Of a stretch of 5,113 nt of DNA, positions 1-5,113 are shown in pieces (within the stretch, counting starts at the first letter, position 1; every line of letters starts with the position of its first letter). The notes under the pieces are model-generated. The model was not told the origin of the DNA and ran no database searches. It saw only the letters and a list, made by a program, of their open reading frames with translations. The stretch spans positions 721,691 through 726,803 of the forward strand of contig CP070726.1 of the NCBI GenBank assembly GCA_020350865.1, given 5' to 3'. The position numbers and the translations under genes were made by a program. Source of the stretch: Thermoplasmata archaeon (lineage in GTDB: Archaea > Thermoplasmatota > Thermoplasmata > GCA-020350865).

Positions 1-270
1 ACCCACATGATGTCACCTGTGGGCAAGGTGAAAAAACTCTTAAAGAAGATGGAAATCCCCCAGAAGGATGCCAAGTACGCCCTCACTGCCACACACCAGG
101 AGCCCGAAGCCAGGACGGTGGATAAGATGGATGCAATTATTAAATCCAAAAACTTGACCAAGGCCGCGGATGGATTGATGGTCAGGGTAACAGGTACAAA
201 AGGACCACTGGAGGAAGGCTGGGAGCAGAAGGTGGAGGGCTTCGCCTCTGAAATTCTAGGTGAGAAATAA
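1..270 (+). CDS. Flavodoxin-like FMN protein, C-terminal part (5' end outside window)
   Basis: The reading frame is open from base 1 (codons for Thr-His precede the first Met) and ends at TAA 268-270, giving 89 residues. The opening THMMSPVGKVKKLLKKM resembles the segment of flavodoxin-fold proteins that follows the 'GTPT/GSP' loop. Next comes a predicted beta strand (YALTATH), a conserved-looking helix (TVDKMDAIIKSKNL), and a tail typical of archaeal flavodoxins (TGTKGPLEEGWEQKVEGF). The N-terminal phosphate-binding loop for FMN would lie upstream and cannot be seen, so cofactor binding is inferred. Such proteins are small cytosolic electron carriers or quinone/FMN reductase-like enzymes. 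The two ATGs at 7 and 10 have no room for a visible ribosome site and sit mid-domain, so they are not likely starts. It converges with the acsE-like gene, leaving 30 bases. The call rests on remembered family pattern, not on an alignment. Confidence 0.55.
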   Translation, partial: THMMSPVGKVKKLLKKMEIPQKDAKYALTATHQEPEARTVDKMDAIIKSKNLTKAADGLMVRVTGTKGPLEEGWEQKVEGFASEILGEK

Positions 271-283
271 AATAAGAAAAGTG

Positions 284-301
284 GAAGGAAAAAAATCCTT
301 T
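284..301. terminator. Small hairpin with A7/T7 tract between convergent genes
   Basis: AAGGA (285-289) pairs with TCCTT (296-300) around an A-rich loop. Read on the minus strand this gives a T7 run (289-295) just after the acsE-like stop, followed by more T-rich sequence (TTTTCTTATTTT). Archaeal intrinsic termination depends mainly on such T tracts, so it is best read as the terminator of the minus-strand gene. On the plus strand there is only a three-T run, so termination of the flavodoxin gene here is less certain. Confidence 0.45.
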
Positions 302-1077
302 CACACCTGCAAATAGCCGTGTGCATATAATTTCTTATTCAGAAGAATGTCCCCGGTCTTTGCAACCTTCATCAGTTCCTCATCCGAAGGGTCCATGATG
401 GCCGCCGTCAATCCCACACCCATGAGCATGGCCAGGTATGTCCTGTTTATGAGGCTTCTCTGCTTGGTGCCGTTGGAGATGTTTGAAAGGCCCACAACGG
501 TTTTGGGTGCCGGGTCCGAGAGCATCTTGAACATGTTAATGGCATCGATTACCTTCTGCCCTTGATCCTGTGCCGCCCCCACAGGAAGAATGAGCGGGTC
601 GAGATAGATGTTCTCAACCGGGATCTCGTAGCCCATGGCCGTTGCAATCATGAGCATGCCCAGCTCGTTCCTTTTTTCCGCATCGTTTGGTATGCCCTTC
701 TCGTCCAGGGTGAGGCAGAAAATCTCGGCGTCGTACTCCTTGGCCAGTGGGAACAGGGTTTCCATCTTCTTCTGTTCCGCTGTTGTGGAATTCATCATGG
801 CCCTCTTGTTGCATGCCGAAAGACCTGCCTCCATGGCCTTCGGGTTGGGCGTGTCGATGGAGAGCTGGACATCAACAGCCTCCTGAACGGTCTTTACCAT
901 CCAGGCCAATGCCTCAGGCTCGTCGTCCCTGCCAGGTCCGGTGTTCAAATCCAGGACATGGGCTCCGGCCTTCACCTGCTCCAATGCATGCTGTTTTAGG
1001 AAATCCTCATCCCTGTTGTCGATGGCCTTGCCCACCGATTTGAACAACCCGTTAACTCTCTCGCTTATCACAATCAT
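301..1077 (-). CDS. acsE: AcsE-like methyltetrahydrofolate:corrinoid/iron-sulfur protein methyltransferase
   Basis: The 258-residue protein is a dihydropteroate-synthase-type TIM barrel, close to the 262 residues of Moorella AcsE (MeTr). AcsE moves the methyl group of 5-methyltetrahydrofolate to the cobalt of the corrinoid iron-sulfur protein, feeding CO dehydrogenase/acetyl-CoA synthase in the Wood-Ljungdahl pathway. It is cytosolic. Visible motifs: DLN (43-45), SIDT with Asp75, NST with Asn96, DPLILP with Asp160, DPAPKT (188-193), LSN with Asn199, and LINRT (209-213). Asp75, Asn96, Asp160 and Asn199 fall at the same numbers as the pterin-binding and catalytic residues known from Moorella MeTr. 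The ATG at 1077 has a strong SD (AGGAGAGGAG, complement of 1083-1092) five bases upstream. The nearest alternative is an MtgA-type methyltransferase of methylamine or betaine systems; motif spacing favours AcsE. It is divergent from purH, another folate enzyme. No corrinoid protein or CODH gene is in the window. Confidence 0.85.
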   Translation of the reverse strand: MIVISERVNGLFKSVGKAIDNRDEDFLKQHALEQVKAGAHVLDLNTGPGRDDEPEALAWMVKTVQEAVDVQLSIDTPNPKAMEAGLSACNKRAMMNSTTAEQKKMETLFPLAKEYDAEIFCLTLDEKGIPNDAEKRNELGMLMIATAMGYEIPVENIYLDPLILPVGAAQDQGQKVIDAINMFKMLSDPAPKTVVGLSNISNGTKQRSLINRTYLAMLMGVGLTAAIMDPSDEELMKVAKTGDILLNKKLYAHGYLQV

Positions 1078-1082
1078 GCAAA

Positions 1083-1127
1083 CTCCTCTCCTATATCTGC
1101 CCCGACAATAACTTTACCCTTTAAATA
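1083..1127 (-). promoter_or_regulatory. Promoter and ribosome site of the acsE-like gene
   Basis: On the minus strand a TATA-like box TATTTAAA lies at 1120-1127. The usual archaeal spacing of about 25 bases puts transcription start near 1098, giving a leader of about 20 bases. The leader contains AGGAGAGGAG (1083-1092), a good match to the anti-SD end of 16S rRNA, five bases before the ATG. The transcription start is inferred from spacing only. Confidence 0.55.
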
Positions 1128-1202
1128 GACTTCGCCCATTTCCGGAAACACATTGGTGGCGAAGACATTTGGGGTGGGAGGGAGGAGACCGAGAAAAACG
1201 AC

Positions 1203-1264
1203 ATATTTATAGCTTCCCAAGCCATACCCCAAAAGGCCCGACAGGGGGGAATAACATCAGGGAG
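1203..1264 (+). promoter_or_regulatory. Promoter and leader of purH
   Basis: ATATTTATA at 1203-1211, preceded by a purine-rich AAAAACGAC, looks like an archaeal TATA/BRE pair and predicts a start near 1234. The leader then holds a run of six Gs (1242-1247 region) and GGGAG (1260-1264) directly against the ATG at 1265. A very similar box (ATTTATA, 4766-4772) precedes the membrane-protein gene. The box lies downstream of the in-frame ATG at 1169, which argues against that longer start. Confidence 0.5.
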
Positions 1265-2830
1265 ATGAGAGAATTGATCAGCGTAAAGCGTGCATTGATA
1301 AGTGTATCTGACAAAGAGGGTATCGTGGAATTTGCCAAAGGCCTGAACGATTTGGGTGTGGAGATTCTATCTACAGGTGGTACGGCTCGAATGCTCAAGG
1401 AAAGCGGACTGCCCGTGACCCTGGTATCCGAGTACACCAAATTTCCGGAGATGCTGAACGGCAGGGTGAAGACGTTACATCCGAAGGTCCACGGCGGAAT
1501 ACTGGCCATGAGGGAAAAAGAGGAGCATATGAACCAACTGAAAGAACATGAGATCAAACCCATTGACATGGTGGTTGTGAACCTCTATCCCTTTGAGAAG
1601 ACAATAAAGAAGGAGAATGTCTCGGTGGAGGAGGCCATAGAGAACATTGATATCGGTGGACCAACCATGATCCGCTCGGCAGCCAAGAACAACAGAGGTG
1701 TGGCTGTGGTGGTGAATCCGGGCAGGTACACGGATGTGCTCGAGGAGATGAAAAGCAACGGAGGGGGTATAGGGGACCAGTTCGCCTACAACCTGGCCTT
1801 GGAGGCCTTCGAGCACACAGCCAAGTACGACAGTATTATCTCGGAGTACCTGGCCAAGGTGTTCACTCCTTCGGTGACATTTCCGGATGTGGTCAATCTC
1901 GGATACGAGAAGGCCATTGACCTGAGGTACGGGGAGAACCCCCATCAGAAGGCTGCGTTTTACAAAAATACGAGGTTCCAAGGCGTGTGCGTGGGCAATG
2001 CGGAGAAGCTTCACGGCAAGGAGCTCTCTTTCAACAACATCATCGATCTTGATTCGGCACTGGATATCGTCATGGACTTCGAAAGACCCACGGCATCGGT
2101 CATAAAGCACACGAATCCATGCGGTGTTGCCAGTGCGGATACGATCTCGGAGGCTTACAGGGTCGGTGAGGCAGCGGACTCGCTCTCGGCTTTCGGCAGT
2201 GTGGTGGGACTGAACAGGGACTGCGATCTGGCCACTGCGGAGGAGATCAAGACACACTTCGTGGAAGCCGTGATATGCCCAGATTTCGCTCCCGAGGCCC
2301 TGGAATCACTGAGAAAGAAGAAGAACATAAGGTTGCTCAAGACAGGGAGGCCCATTGTCAGGGAATCTCCGGTGGAGCACAAGATGATGAAGGTCAAGGG
2401 CGGCCTGCTCGTACAAACAGGTGCATTCCCAGAGATCAAGCCGGAGAACCTTAAAGTGGTAACCGAGAAGAAGCCCACCGCCGAAGAGATCAAAACCATG
2501 ATGTTCGCCGTGAAGGTGCTGAAGCACGTGAAATCCAACTCCATACTCCTGGCAAAGAGCGAGCGCACCGTGGGGATCGGCGCAGGCCAGATGAGCCGCG
2601 TGGACGCCTCGATGATCGCAGCCAGAAAGGCGGGTGATGACGCAAAGGGGAGTGTTCTGGCCTCTGATGCCTTCTTCCCGTTCAGGGACGGTGTGGATGC
2701 GGCAGCCAAGTTCGGGGTATCGGCCATCATCCAGCCCGGCGGCAGTGTCAGGGACGAGGAGGTAATTCAGGCGGCCAACGAGCACGGGATGAGCATGGTG
2801 TTCAGCGGGATCAGGCTGTTCAAGCATTAG
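1265..2830 (+). CDS. purH: Bifunctional AICAR transformylase / IMP cyclohydrolase PurH
   Basis: PurH carries out the last two steps of de novo IMP synthesis: formylation of AICAR with 10-formyltetrahydrofolate, then ring closure of FAICAR. The 521 residues match the usual bacterial length. The N-terminal cyclohydrolase (MGS-like) domain, about 1-150, shows STGGTARML (36-44), KTLHPKVHGG (69-78) and NIDIGGPTMIRSAAKN (127-142). The transformylase domain, about 200-521, shows RYGENPHQKA (221-230), SFNNIIDLDSA (255-265), KHTNPCGVA with Lys281-His282 matching the catalytic Lys-His pair of human PurH, HVKSNS with Asn425, GIGAGQMSRVD (437-447) and SDAFFPFRDGVDAAAK (467-482). Both active sites look intact. 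The frame is open back to ATG 1169, but homologous sequence begins only at about residue 5 of the 1265 start. A TTG at 1274 with GGAGATGA (1261-1268) five bases upstream is a real alternative giving 518 residues. Many archaea use PurP plus PurO here; this genome has PurP as well. Confidence 0.96.
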   Translation: MRELISVKRALISVSDKEGIVEFAKGLNDLGVEILSTGGTARMLKESGLPVTLVSEYTKFPEMLNGRVKTLHPKVHGGILAMREKEEHMNQLKEHEIKPIDMVVVNLYPFEKTIKKENVSVEEAIENIDIGGPTMIRSAAKNNRGVAVVVNPGRYTDVLEEMKSNGGGIGDQFAYNLALEAFEHTAKYDSIISEYLAKVFTPSVTFPDVVNLGYEKAIDLRYGENPHQKAAFYKNTRFQGVCVGNAEKLHGKELSFNNIIDLDSALDIVMDFERPTASVIKHTNPCGVASADTISEAYRVGEAADSLSAFGSVVGLNRDCDLATAEEIKTHFVEAVICPDFAPEALESLRKKKNIRLLKTGRPIVRESPVEHKMMKVKGGLLVQTGAFPEIKPENLKVVTEKKPTAEEIKTMMFAVKVLKHVKSNSILLAKSERTVGIGAGQMSRVDASMIAARKAGDDAKGSVLASDAFFPFRDGVDAAAKFGVSAIIQPGGSVRDEEVIQAANEHGMSMVFSGIRLFKH

Positions 2831-2880
2831 GGGATATAAAATAGTACTATACCTCTAAAATCCCATCTCTATTTATTTTC
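2831..2880 (+). terminator. Probable purH terminator with 10-base palindrome
   Basis: Directly after the purH stop, GGGAT (2831-2835) can pair with ATCCC (2860-2864). Within that loop lies the perfect palindrome ATAGTACTAT (2841-2850). A T-rich stretch, ATTTATTTTC (2871-2880), follows. The arrangement fits a weak intrinsic terminator. The stem is short and the T runs are broken, so the exact site is uncertain; the palindrome could instead be a protein-binding site. Confidence 0.35.
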
Positions 2881-2943
2881 AAGCTGAGCCAGAAGACATG
2901 CTGTATAAGGAAAAATAGGTGGGTTTATGCTGTTAAATTAAGC

Positions 2944-3010
2944 TTAAATAAAATGATAATAGTACATCTTGAAAACTGGGAAAAAAACAATAATTACGGA
3001 GGTGCCCAAT
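2944..3010 (+). promoter_or_regulatory. Promoter and strong Shine-Dalgarno site of the island gene
   Basis: TTAAATAAA (2944-2952) is a TATA-like box predicting transcription start near 2974. GGAGGTG at 2998-3004 is a nearly ideal SD, six bases before TTG 3011. Together they choose the TTG at 3011 over the in-frame TTG at 2969, which would lie upstream of the predicted transcript start. The promoter call is inference from motif and spacing. Confidence 0.5.
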
Positions 3011-3514
3011 TTGAATGTACCTCATAATATTCCGGAAGAGGGTATTACGGGGATTAATAATTGGTATGATAAGAAGAATGTCGTTAATAATATAGATTGG
3101 AAGGATTACCAAGATACAGATATCATAACATTTAACGAACATTATTCACTTCATGATTCCGTTTTATTAAATTTAATAAATACTGGGACTAATGATTTGG
3201 TACTTGTATTGCTATTTGATCCGTACTGGCAAGAAGAGTTAAGAAAATATCAAACTTCATCTGTTCAAGAATGGCCAGTATTGATTCTATATTTTCCGCT
3301 TGTAAAGAGTATTGAAATCGATTATGATTTATCCATTAAAGGGTTTCCATTCCAAATATATTATATGGAGATAACTGAAAAAAAAGGGAATAATTTAGTC
3401 AATACACTTATTAATAGCTGTTATGCCCATTATATAAAAATAATACATTCTAAGGAATTGAAAGTTATATTGTATGATAAAGAGGAAAATATTATTAGGC
3501 TTTCTAAATTGTGA
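3011..3514 (+). CDS. Unrecognised 167-residue protein, AT-rich, possibly acquired
   Basis: The frame is open from TTG 2969, but GGAGGTG (2998-3004) sits six bases before TTG 3011, so I place the start there. The gene is very AT-rich (roughly 30% GC by eye) and uses AAT, TAT, ATT and AAA where its neighbours use AAC, TAC, ATC and AAG, which suggests transfer. There is no signal peptide or clear membrane helix; it is probably cytosolic. Visible features are a YSLHDS motif (about 45-50), alternating hydrophobic strands such as LVLVLLFDPYW (63-73) and VLILYFPLVKSIEIDY (90-105), and a final strand LKVILYD (150-156). A HDS motif followed by beta strands recalls small immunity-type or uncharacterised proteins of bacteria, but this is recollection of a pattern and no toxin gene lies nearby. 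Function unknown. It sits between the convergent 3' ends of purH and purP. The T5 run at 3558-3562 may terminate it. Confidence 0.75.
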   Translation: MNVPHNIPEEGITGINNWYDKKNVVNNIDWKDYQDTDIITFNEHYSLHDSVLLNLINTGTNDLVLVLLFDPYWQEELRKYQTSSVQEWPVLILYFPLVKSIEIDYDLSIKGFPFQIYYMEITEKKGNNLVNTLINSCYAHYIKIIHSKELKVILYDKEENIIRLSKL

Positions 3515-3599
3515 TGGCCTCTAACCTATAGAGAAATATTAAAAGAAAATGAGAGAATTTTTATCCAAATGCTCAAACAAACGAGTGAAAAAGGGGCTT
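3515..3599. terminator. Convergent 3' ends with T tracts on both strands
   Basis: The 85 bases between the island gene and purP carry T5 on the plus strand (3558-3562), after the island gene, and A5 at 3588-3592, which is T5 on the minus strand directly after the purP stop. T tracts are the main element of archaeal intrinsic terminators. No stable hairpin is obvious. Confidence 0.4.
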
Positions 3600-4667
3600 C
3601 TAACTCAGCACTTCCCCCAACCTGCCCGTCTCATTTGCCAGCTTGATCTCCTGGGCGATTCTCCTCCCCGTGGACAGGTCGGGTGCTAAGAATTCGGAAT
3701 ACGGGGAGCCCGAGGTGAACGGGTTGGTGCCTGCCACAATCCGTGCCGAGACCTCGAAGACCTTGAACTCAAGCTTGTCGTCCACAATGGTTTCAAGACA
3801 GAAGGGGCCTATTATGCCTCCGAACAGCTCGAAGGACTTCTCAACCACCTTCTCCCCCATGTCGAACACATCGCTGAGCAGGGATTCCCTGATGGTCAAG
3901 GGGACATTGCCCACCACCACGAAACTGGGATAGATGTCCAGCTTCTTCAGCTCCTCCTGGGAGCCGAGTTTGTACATCTCGTCGATATTGGTCTCGTCCC
4001 GCCTGTCGATGGAAAGCAGCTCAAGGGAGCCCTTGCTCAGCTTATAGCCTTCCTCTTTGATGGGCGAGTAGAAATAATGGAGGTAGTACCTGCACCCCAG
4101 AACGTACTCCTGTATGTTGTAGGTGTCCTTCGGACTCACCTGTTTGAACTCCTGGTAATTTTTAACGATAAAAAATCCCCTGCCTCCTTTTGCCCCGTCG
4201 AACTTCACCACCGCAGGTCTGTCAATGTCCTCGGGATTGTGAAACAGTCTGGGCATTTTGATACCGGCGCCCTCAAGCCACTCCCTTTCCTTTTCCCTTG
4301 AGGATTCCCAGCGCAGCACATTCCTGTTCCCGAAGGTGGGTACATGGAGTTTCTCGAAATTTGCGGGGCCAAGGTATTCCACGAAGGAGCCGTGGGGTAT
4401 TATTATGGTGTTTTTTGCTCGGAGCTCCTCTGTTTTCTCCAGAATGTCGATATGTTCCTTAATCTCGAAGAATTCGTGAGGCTTCCCGTTTGGAAAGGCA
4501 TCGTAGAATTTAGGGGGTTTCCCCACAGAGATGCCCAGGGTTCTGAATCCTTCCTTTCTCGCTCCGTTGAAAATCTGAAGGCTCGTGTGGGAGCAAAGCG
4601 TGGCTATCGTTAAATCGGTTTTATCGTAATTTTTAAGCCAATTCAGCAGGTCGTTTTCTGCAACCAT
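3600..4667 (-). CDS. purP: Formate-dependent FAICAR synthetase PurP
   Basis: PurP is the archaeal ATP-grasp enzyme that makes FAICAR from AICAR, formate and ATP without folate. The 355 residues are close to the roughly 360 of the Methanocaldococcus enzyme. Motifs fit the family: CSHTSLQIFNGARKEGF (25-41) with His27, NRNVLRWE (114-121), the ATP-grasp glycine-rich loop VKFDGAKGGRGFFIV (154-168), IQEYVLG (185-191), HYFYSP (197-202), GGIIGPFCLE (283-292) and VFEVSARIVAGTN (303-315), which should carry metal-binding Glu/Asn residues, then GSPYS (320-324). No truncation or frameshift is seen. The start ATG at 4667 has no SD. The TATA-like box ATTACATAAA (complement of 4690-4699) predicts a transcript start within a few bases of the ATG, so the message is probably leaderless. 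The related paralogue type (PurP-like proteins of unknown role) is an alternative, but motif conservation favours true PurP. Its product is the substrate of the PurH cyclohydrolase domain encoded about 0.8 kb away. Confidence 0.93.
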   Translation of the reverse strand: MVAENDLLNWLKNYDKTDLTIATLCSHTSLQIFNGARKEGFRTLGISVGKPPKFYDAFPNGKPHEFFEIKEHIDILEKTEELRAKNTIIIPHGSFVEYLGPANFEKLHVPTFGNRNVLRWESSREKEREWLEGAGIKMPRLFHNPEDIDRPAVVKFDGAKGGRGFFIVKNYQEFKQVSPKDTYNIQEYVLGCRYYLHYFYSPIKEEGYKLSKGSLELLSIDRRDETNIDEMYKLGSQEELKKLDIYPSFVVVGNVPLTIRESLLSDVFDMGEKVVEKSFELFGGIIGPFCLETIVDDKLEFKVFEVSARIVAGTNPFTSGSPYSEFLAPDLSTGRRIAQEIKLANETGRLGEVLS

Positions 4668-4699
4668 TATCGGGATATGAGCTTTCTGGTTTATGTAAT
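4668..4699 (-). promoter_or_regulatory. Probable leaderless promoter of purP
   Basis: On the minus strand, ATTACATAAA (4690-4699) lies with its centre about 28 bases from the ATG. With the usual archaeal spacing the transcript would start at about 4669, within two or three bases of the start codon. The absence of any purine-rich SD in the intervening bases agrees with leaderless translation. Confidence 0.45.
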
Positions 4700-4765
4700 T
4701 TTTTGCAGGTGGATGAGGGGGGTTCCAAGGGGGAAAGAGCGGCAGAGGGCACCCAAAAGGAAAAC

Positions 4766-4810
4766 ATTTATAGTAAAAACCACAAATATGCCAACTGCGG
4801 TTGATGGGTC
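4766..4810 (+). promoter_or_regulatory. Promoter of the membrane-anchored protein gene
   Basis: ATTTATA (4766-4772), preceded by GGAAAAC, matches an archaeal TATA box with an A-rich BRE. It predicts a transcript start near 4795 and a leader of about 15 bases. TGATGGG (4802-4808) is only a weak ribosome site. The box is nearly identical to that of purH (1203-1211). Confidence 0.5.
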
Positions 4811-5113
4811 ATGAATGTCCGAAAGAAGATGTCGATTTCGCTTCTCACAATCATCGCCATCTTTATAGTGGGATTTCTCCTAGGAATGACCTTCTTAACA
4901 GGTATATTCGAATATTCAAGGACAGCGGCCATACCCGGTGAGATAGATCTTCCCGAATTGAGGACCGGAAAGTACTGGACCTACACATTCAACACTCCCG
5001 AGGTTTCGGATGTTCTATCCAGGATCGTTGTGGCGTCGGAAGACGGAACGGACTACAGCATAGGTGTGGCATCGCGGCTGGATGCCCAGCGCCACGCGGT
5101 TTTGAACTACAAC
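4811..5113 (+). CDS. Membrane-anchored protein of unknown function, N-terminal part (3' end outside window)
   Basis: An open frame runs from ATG 4811 to the window edge, 101 codons without a stop. The start is basic (MNVRKKMS), followed by a hydrophobic segment of about 25 residues (9-33, including IIAIFIVGFLLGM). This is a typical N-terminal signal anchor with the remainder outside the cell, or an uncleaved signal peptide. The outer part begins with a Pro-rich linker (IPGEIDLPEL, 41-50) and LRTGKYWTYTF (50-60). The pattern 'hydrophobic-x-x-G-x-x-W-x-Y' is common at the start of beta-rich extracellular domains in archaeal surface proteins. Codon use and GC match purH and purP, so it is a resident gene. 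An in-frame ATG at 4829 is an alternative start and would leave the helix almost intact. I do not recognise a family. It is divergent from purP with a 143-base gap and shows no functional link to it. Confidence 0.8.
   Translation, partial: MNVRKKMSISLLTIIAIFIVGFLLGMTFLTGIFEYSRTAAIPGEIDLPELRTGKYWTYTFNTPEVSDVLSRIVVASEDGTDYSIGVASRLDAQRHAVLNYN

Larger units (their letters stand above)
2831..3010. other. AT-rich intergenic region, left edge of a low-GC island
   Basis: Base composition drops sharply after the purH stop and stays low through the next gene to about 3598, where purP restores the background. The first part holds the purH terminator signals and the last part the promoter of the island gene. 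I see no coding frame, tRNA or direct repeats long enough to mark insertion ends; the octamer AATAGTAC occurs at 2840-2847 and 2958-2965, which may be chance in AT-rich DNA. Confidence 0.5.

Noticed and set aside
562..999. 145-codon plus-strand frame opposite the acsE-like gene
   Set aside because: The minus strand encodes a well-conserved TIM-barrel enzyme; the plus-strand translation has no recognisable motif.
1171..1187. G-run block upstream of purH as a possible G-quadruplex
   Set aside because: Only three runs of three or more Gs are present, with a fourth run of two; this is not enough to claim a stable structure.
1169..1264. Extended purH start at ATG 1169 (32 extra residues)
   Set aside because: The extra residues are low in family resemblance and span the likely TATA box and leader; PurH homology starts just after 1265.
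1212..1264. Possible riboswitch in the purH leader
   Set aside because: The predicted leader is only about 30 bases with at most a weak CCCC/GGGG pairing; too short for a known purine or folate riboswitch.
1475..2257. 260-codon minus-strand frame opposite purH
   Set aside because: It is a shadow of the strongly conserved purH coding strand, is rich in His/Arg/Leu with no recognisable domain, and has no promoter or SD of its own.
2306..2827. 173-codon minus-strand frame opposite the purH 3' end
   Set aside because: Same reason: it lies wholly within conserved purH sequence and its translation is unstructured-looking and His-rich.
2933..3142. 69-codon minus-strand hydrophobic frame in the AT-rich island
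   Set aside because: Ile/Leu/Tyr-rich translation is expected from the complement of AT-rich DNA; it overlaps the promoter, SD and start of the better-supported plus-strand gene.
1..5113. CRISPR array, tRNA/rRNA genes, insertion sequence or att repeats
   Set aside because: No regularly spaced repeats, no tRNA-like cloverleaf segments, no transposase-like frame and no convincing flanking direct repeats were seen on reading the window.

Overview
The window reads as chromosomal DNA from an archaeon with moderate GC (a bit over 50% in most genes by eye). The archaeal signs are PurP, an ATP-grasp enzyme found almost only in Archaea, and AT-rich TATA-like boxes about 25-40 bases upstream of starts. 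One gene (purP) looks leaderless, while others have Shine-Dalgarno (SD) sites. The mix of folate-dependent, bacterial-looking enzymes (AcsE-type methyltransferase, bifunctional PurH) with PurP would fit an uncultured acetogenic-type lineage such as a Thermoplasmatota relative. That placement is inference; the window has no phylogenetic marker.

Layout from left to right. 1-270 (+): the 3' part of a flavodoxin-like gene cut by the window edge. 301-1077 (-): an AcsE-like methyltetrahydrofolate:corrinoid iron-sulfur protein methyltransferase, convergent with the flavodoxin. 1078-1264: a divergent promoter region. 1265-2830 (+): a full bifunctional PurH (AICAR transformylase / IMP cyclohydrolase). 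2831-3599: an AT-rich island holding one unrecognised gene (3011-3514, +) with its own TATA box and a strong SD before a TTG start. 3600-4667 (-): purP, formate-dependent FAICAR synthetase, convergent with the island gene. 4668-4810: a second divergent promoter region. 4811-5113 (+): the start of a gene for a single-pass membrane-anchored protein, cut by the right edge.

How the genes fit together. AcsE moves a methyl group from methyl-tetrahydrofolate to a corrinoid protein (Wood-Ljungdahl pathway), and PurH uses 10-formyl-tetrahydrofolate for purine synthesis, so the two divergent genes draw on the same folate C1 pool. PurH and PurP both make FAICAR, by folate-dependent and formate/ATP-dependent routes respectively, and both look intact. 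This apparent redundancy at the penultimate step of IMP synthesis is the most interesting metabolic feature. The AT-rich gene between them looks like a later acquisition and may be an immunity-type small protein, but that is a weak call. I see no CRISPR array, tRNA, rRNA, insertion sequence or evident new multi-gene system.
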